The position numbers and the translations under genes are program-made. A model generated the notes under the pieces. That model did not search any database. It was not told the DNA's origin and was given only the letters and a program-made list of their open reading frames with translations. From Proluteimonas flavola (GTDB lineage: Bacteria > Pseudomonadota > Gammaproteobacteria > Xanthomonadales > Xanthomonadaceae): DNA of 64,000 nt. The DNA is taken from positions 1-64,000 of the forward strand of contig NZ_JAIWPU010000010.1 of the NCBI RefSeq assembly GCF_021191705.1, given 5' to 3'. Shown one piece after another: positions 61,624 through 64,000 of this stretch (the first letter of the stretch is position 1; every line of letters begins with the position of its first letter).

Positions 61624-62892
61624 TCAACGGTGGCCTGCGGACGCACGAAACTCCGCATGGGCCGAGAAGGCGCCCGCCGTCAGATTGATGTCGGCGTCTG
61701 CGATCCCCGCCCGGCGTGCAGCGTCTTGCCATCCATCGACCGCCGCTGCGACGTCTTCCACGACCTGCCGTGCCTGGTCGTCGCCAAGACCGTAGAACGC
61801 CGCCGTGCTGAGCACTGTCTCCAGGCTCGGCCGATTGTCCGCATCGTCGAGGTTCAGGACATGCTCGGCCTTGTCGATGTTGGGATTGACGTCGAAGGCG
61901 GGGGCCAGTCGCCATCCTGTCTCGCCCAGCACGAATCCGTGGTTGCGAAGATGGTCGTCCCGGTTGCCGACTGCGACGTTGAAGGCGACCCGGCGGAACA
62001 ACTGCGCCAGATCGGCATCCACGTGCGCGGCATCGCCCTGGGCGCGCAGGAATTGCGCCAGTTCCAGGTAGCTGGTGCCTTCGCTGTGCGCCTTGCGGAG
62101 CAAGGTCATGGCCGAGGCATAAAAGCGTCGCATGCCCTGTACACGGTCGAAGCGCTGGATGCAGAAGGTGTGGAAATCGTTGTTCAGCCGGACCAGCTTG
62201 GCAAGTGGCACGTCCACGCCGGCCTTCCTGGCCAGGGTGTGCGCCATGTACTCCCATGCACCCACGTCCCGGTCGTCGTCCCGTGCGGGGAACTTGCCGA
62301 TCCACAGGGAGCCATCGGTTTCCGTGAAGTTGGCCTTCGGCCGGGCGCCTCCGAGGGATGCACCGGGCGCAACCAATACGGCCAGCCATTTCCGCAACGC
62401 GTCGAGATCGTCGATCCGGCGACTGCTGAGCTGGTAGGCGACGGCTTCGAGCTCGCGCAGGGTGATCACCGGCGGGGCCGCCATCTTCTCGTTGCCGAGG
62501 AAGGTATCGGTACCCGCCCGGCGGAAGCGCAGCGCCCCCTGGCGCGTGAAGTCCTGCACGCCGATCAGGAAATCCCAGGCGTAGAGGGTGCGGGGCGTCC
62601 GGTGCTCGTCCTTGGCCTGCAGCGCCTCGCGGCGCTTCATCAGGGTCTGGCCCCAGCGGTCGGGCGAGGAATCGAGAAAGATGCCGAAGTTGCCGAGTTC
62701 CGGTTTCGGAAAGAATGGGTGTTCGTCGAGCGACAGGCCCAGATCGAGCGCGAAGGCCCGCGGGTCTTTCAGCCAGTCGCGGTCGTAGTGGAAGCGGATC
62801 TGGCCGCGGTCATGCGCCAGTGTGCCGACCTGGCGCGCGGAACCGAGGTCGCTGTCGAGCCACACCGCCAGGATGTTGTCCGGCGGGGTCAT
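61624..62892 (-). CDS. hipA: HipA-family serine/threonine kinase toxin
   Basis: A 422-residue kinase. Motifs: N-terminal HipA domain (GNFGIFLDSSPDRWGQTLMKRRE), the P-loop-like APGASLGGARPKANF, IGKFPARDDD, the catalytic loop NVAVGNRDDHLRNHGF and metal-binding DVNPN. HipA kinases phosphorylate glutamyl-tRNA synthetase or other synthetases and cause growth arrest. The start overlaps the hipB stop by four bases. The P-loop serine corresponding to the autophosphorylation site (GAS) is present. Confidence 0.93.
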   Translation of the reverse strand: MTPPDNILAVWLDSDLGSARQVGTLAHDRGQIRFHYDRDWLKDPRAFALDLGLSLDEHPFFPKPELGNFGIFLDSSPDRWGQTLMKRREALQAKDEHRTPRTLYAWDFLIGVQDFTRQGALRFRRAGTDTFLGNEKMAAPPVITLRELEAVAYQLSSRRIDDLDALRKWLAVLVAPGASLGGARPKANFTETDGSLWIGKFPARDDDRDVGAWEYMAHTLARKAGVDVPLAKLVRLNNDFHTFCIQRFDRVQGMRRFYASAMTLLRKAHSEGTSYLELAQFLRAQGDAAHVDADLAQLFRRVAFNVAVGNRDDHLRNHGFVLGETGWRLAPAFDVNPNIDKAEHVLNLDDADNRPSLETVLSTAAFYGLGDDQARQVVEDVAAAVDGWQDAARRAGIADADINLTAGAFSAHAEFRASAGHR

Positions 62893-63254
62893 GGCGTGGG
62901 CTTGGTGTCGGGTGGCGGGGTAGAGATGGTGCGCTTGCCGGTGGCGCGTGACCGGCGTGCCGGCGGCGGTGCCAGGGCCAGATCCTGAAGCTTCCGTCCA
63001 ACCTTGTCGTCAGCGGCCAGTGCCTGAAGATCGTTCTCCAGGCCGAGGACGGCCAGCACCCGGACGTAGGAACCCAGTGTCGCTCCCGGATCGCCGGCTT
63101 CCACCTTGTACAAGGTGGTTCGCGAGATGCCCGCCCGCTGCGCCACGACGGCGTTGCTCAGCTTGCGCCGCAGGCGGGCCAGGCGCAGCCGCTCGCCCAG
63201 CGCGGTGAGCAGGCGCTGTTCTTGCGGGAAGACGATGGGTGGCTTGCGTGGCAT
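62889..63254 (-). CDS. hipB: HipB-like XRE antitoxin
   Basis: A 121-residue HTH protein (LTALGERLRLARLRRKLSNAVVAQRAGISRTTLYKVEAGDPGATLGSYVRVLAVLGL) with a basic, proline-rich tail (TISTPPPDTKPTP) that may contact HipA. It is the first gene of the operon, upstream of hipA, and probably binds the repeats at 63258-63299. It is oriented away from the adjacent Wadjet genes. Confidence 0.9.
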   Translation of the reverse strand: MPRKPPIVFPQEQRLLTALGERLRLARLRRKLSNAVVAQRAGISRTTLYKVEAGDPGATLGSYVRVLAVLGLENDLQALAADDKVGRKLQDLALAPPPARRSRATGKRTISTPPPDTKPTP

Positions 63255-63257
63255 GTT

Positions 63258-63299
63258 CGCTATTATAGGCTGAAATAGCTTTTATTGTCCATAATAGCG
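63258..63299. promoter_or_regulatory. hipBA operator with three CTATT/AATAG half-sites
   Basis: Inverted repeat CGCTATTAT (63258-63266) with ATAATAGCG (63291-63299) and an internal AATAG (63274-63278), in AT-rich sequence just upstream of hipB. Fits autoregulation by HipB. Confidence 0.6.
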
Positions 63300-63672
63300 T
63301 TATTACGCTTCGCGGGATGGCGGCCCCACGTGATGTCTTCCTGGCTGCATGGCTACACGGACCAGCGCCTATCCGGTTGCGCCGAATGTGGTGCGATCGC
63401 ACCGGGTGCCACACCCATGCCTCGCCCATGGCATGGCGACTCGCCGCACAGGGGGGGGCGGGAAGGCGCGTCATGCCGCAGTAGCGGGGTGTTACAGGCC
63501 TGCTTGGCGTGCGATCAGGAAACGTGGATCCTGGGTCGCCGGATGTGCTTGAAGCCGATCGCCGCCAGTTTGACGAGGTGTTCGGAAGAATCCGATGGAT
63601 ACGCTATTCCGGCTAATTCTCATCCGATGAGAGCAGGAGAGTCGAGAATGGGACAACGAACAGGGGGATCGG
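63300..63672. other. intergenic region between hipB and the second Wadjet operon
   Basis: No gene is convincing. Just before the next gene there is a dyad TCTCAT-CCG-ATGAGA (63619-63633) and two copies of ATCCGATG (about 63589-63596 and 63623-63630), which could be a promoter-proximal operator. Confidence 0.4.
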
Positions 63673-64000
63673 ATGATGATGGCCGGTACGGGTCTGGCAC
63701 TGGAGGAGCGTACGTCGGCAGAGGTGGACGTATCGGTTCCAGCATCGGCTGATCTGTTCCGCCACGTCACGGCGGACAAGGCGGCGTTCTACCGCGCGAT
63801 CATGGCCGTGTTCGCCGCGGCCAAGCGCCAGTACCGCCTGCAATTGCGTCCCGAGGAGGTGCTGGCCGAGGCGACTTGGCCGGGAGCGCCGCCATCGCGC
63901 GAGGACGTGGCGGCGGCGCTGACGCAGCTCACCGACTGGGGCAATCTGGAATCGCAGCCGGACATGGCGCGCAAGCAGACCCTGGCCGATTTCTACCGCG
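63673..64000 (+). CDS. jetA: type II Wadjet JetA (TIGR02677/DUF2397), N-terminal part
   Basis: The reading begins at three consecutive ATGs (63673-63681) after a G-rich Shine-Dalgarno and remains open to the window end (109 residues). The segment LFRHVTADKAAFYRAIMAVFAAAKRQYRLQLRPEEVL and LTQLTDWGNLESQPDM followed by TLADFYR matches the opening of the DUF2397/TIGR02677 family, the first gene of type II Wadjet operons (with DUF2398, TIGR02680 SMC and DUF2399 topoprim proteins). Downstream genes are outside the window. This JetA is unrelated in sequence to the DUF5716-type JetA near the left edge. Confidence 0.8.
   Translation, partial: MMMAGTGLALEERTSAEVDVSVPASADLFRHVTADKAAFYRAIMAVFAAAKRQYRLQLRPEEVLAEATWPGAPPSREDVAAALTQLTDWGNLESQPDMARKQTLADFYR

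Overview
The window is GC-rich gammaproteobacterial chromosome. Gene content and protein style (PhoPQ with a PepSY-type neighbour, birA-coaX-SPOR-tRNA-Thr, CsbD/entericidin pair, GTGGGAG-type REP palindromes, TrpRS with an extra C-terminal domain, rpe next to trpE) point to the Xanthomonadaceae (Lysobacter/Luteimonas-like). This assignment rests on recognition, not on a database search.

Layout. 1-6300: end of a genomic island holding a Wadjet-type anti-plasmid locus (jetA, jetB, start of jetC), a divergent WYL regulator, decayed and intact toxin-antitoxin genes, and a tyrosine integrase, all abutting the 5' end of dusA, a known integration site. 6300-21000: core genes (dusA, PepSY-phoP-phoQ, mtfA, birA-coaX, SPOR protein, tRNA-Thr, arginase, entericidin, CsbD, trpS, MBL hydrolase, secreted proteins of unknown role). 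21259-32018: a tightly packed, co-directional cassette with an M19 dipeptidase homologue, FecI-type sigma factor, FecR, signalling TonB-dependent receptor, serine beta-lactamase-fold hydrolase, lipoprotein N-acyl-D-amino-acid deacylase, D-cysteine desulfhydrase and APC permease. 32100-45300: VOC protein, tryptophan 2,3-dioxygenase, a large ExeM-like secreted nuclease, AbgT and POT transporters, and the MarR/hppD/hmgA tyrosine-degradation genes. 45300-51700: orphan hicB beside a broken hicA, then a six-gene Mrp cation/proton antiporter operon with fused A and B subunits. 51800-61083: epimerase-like protein, EamA transporter, purC, J-domain protein, OmpA-like barrel, rpe-rraA, yegS, trpE. 61084-64000: a compound inverted repeat, hipBA, and the start of a second, different Wadjet operon (DUF2397/TIGR02677 type) running off the right edge.

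How they work together. The most interesting candidate system is the 21-32 kb cassette. Every enzyme family in it is associated with D-configured or N-acylated amino acids, and it carries its own cell-surface sensing circuit (receptor STN domain to FecR to ECF sigma) plus an inner-membrane amino-acid carrier. The inference is an inducible scavenging or detoxification route for D-amino-acid peptides, possibly including D-cysteine-derived compounds. The second theme is defence: two different Wadjet types near the two window edges, each with toxin-antitoxin genes beside it. At the left one, recognisable jetC similarity stops near position 120, where the tail of an unrelated opposite-strand gene begins.

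Limits: everything is from reading the sequence. Homology calls rest on motif recognition, and most start codons are inferred from ribosome-binding sites and family N-termini. A run of about 39 G followed by long C runs at 52732-52814 is probably an assembly fault.
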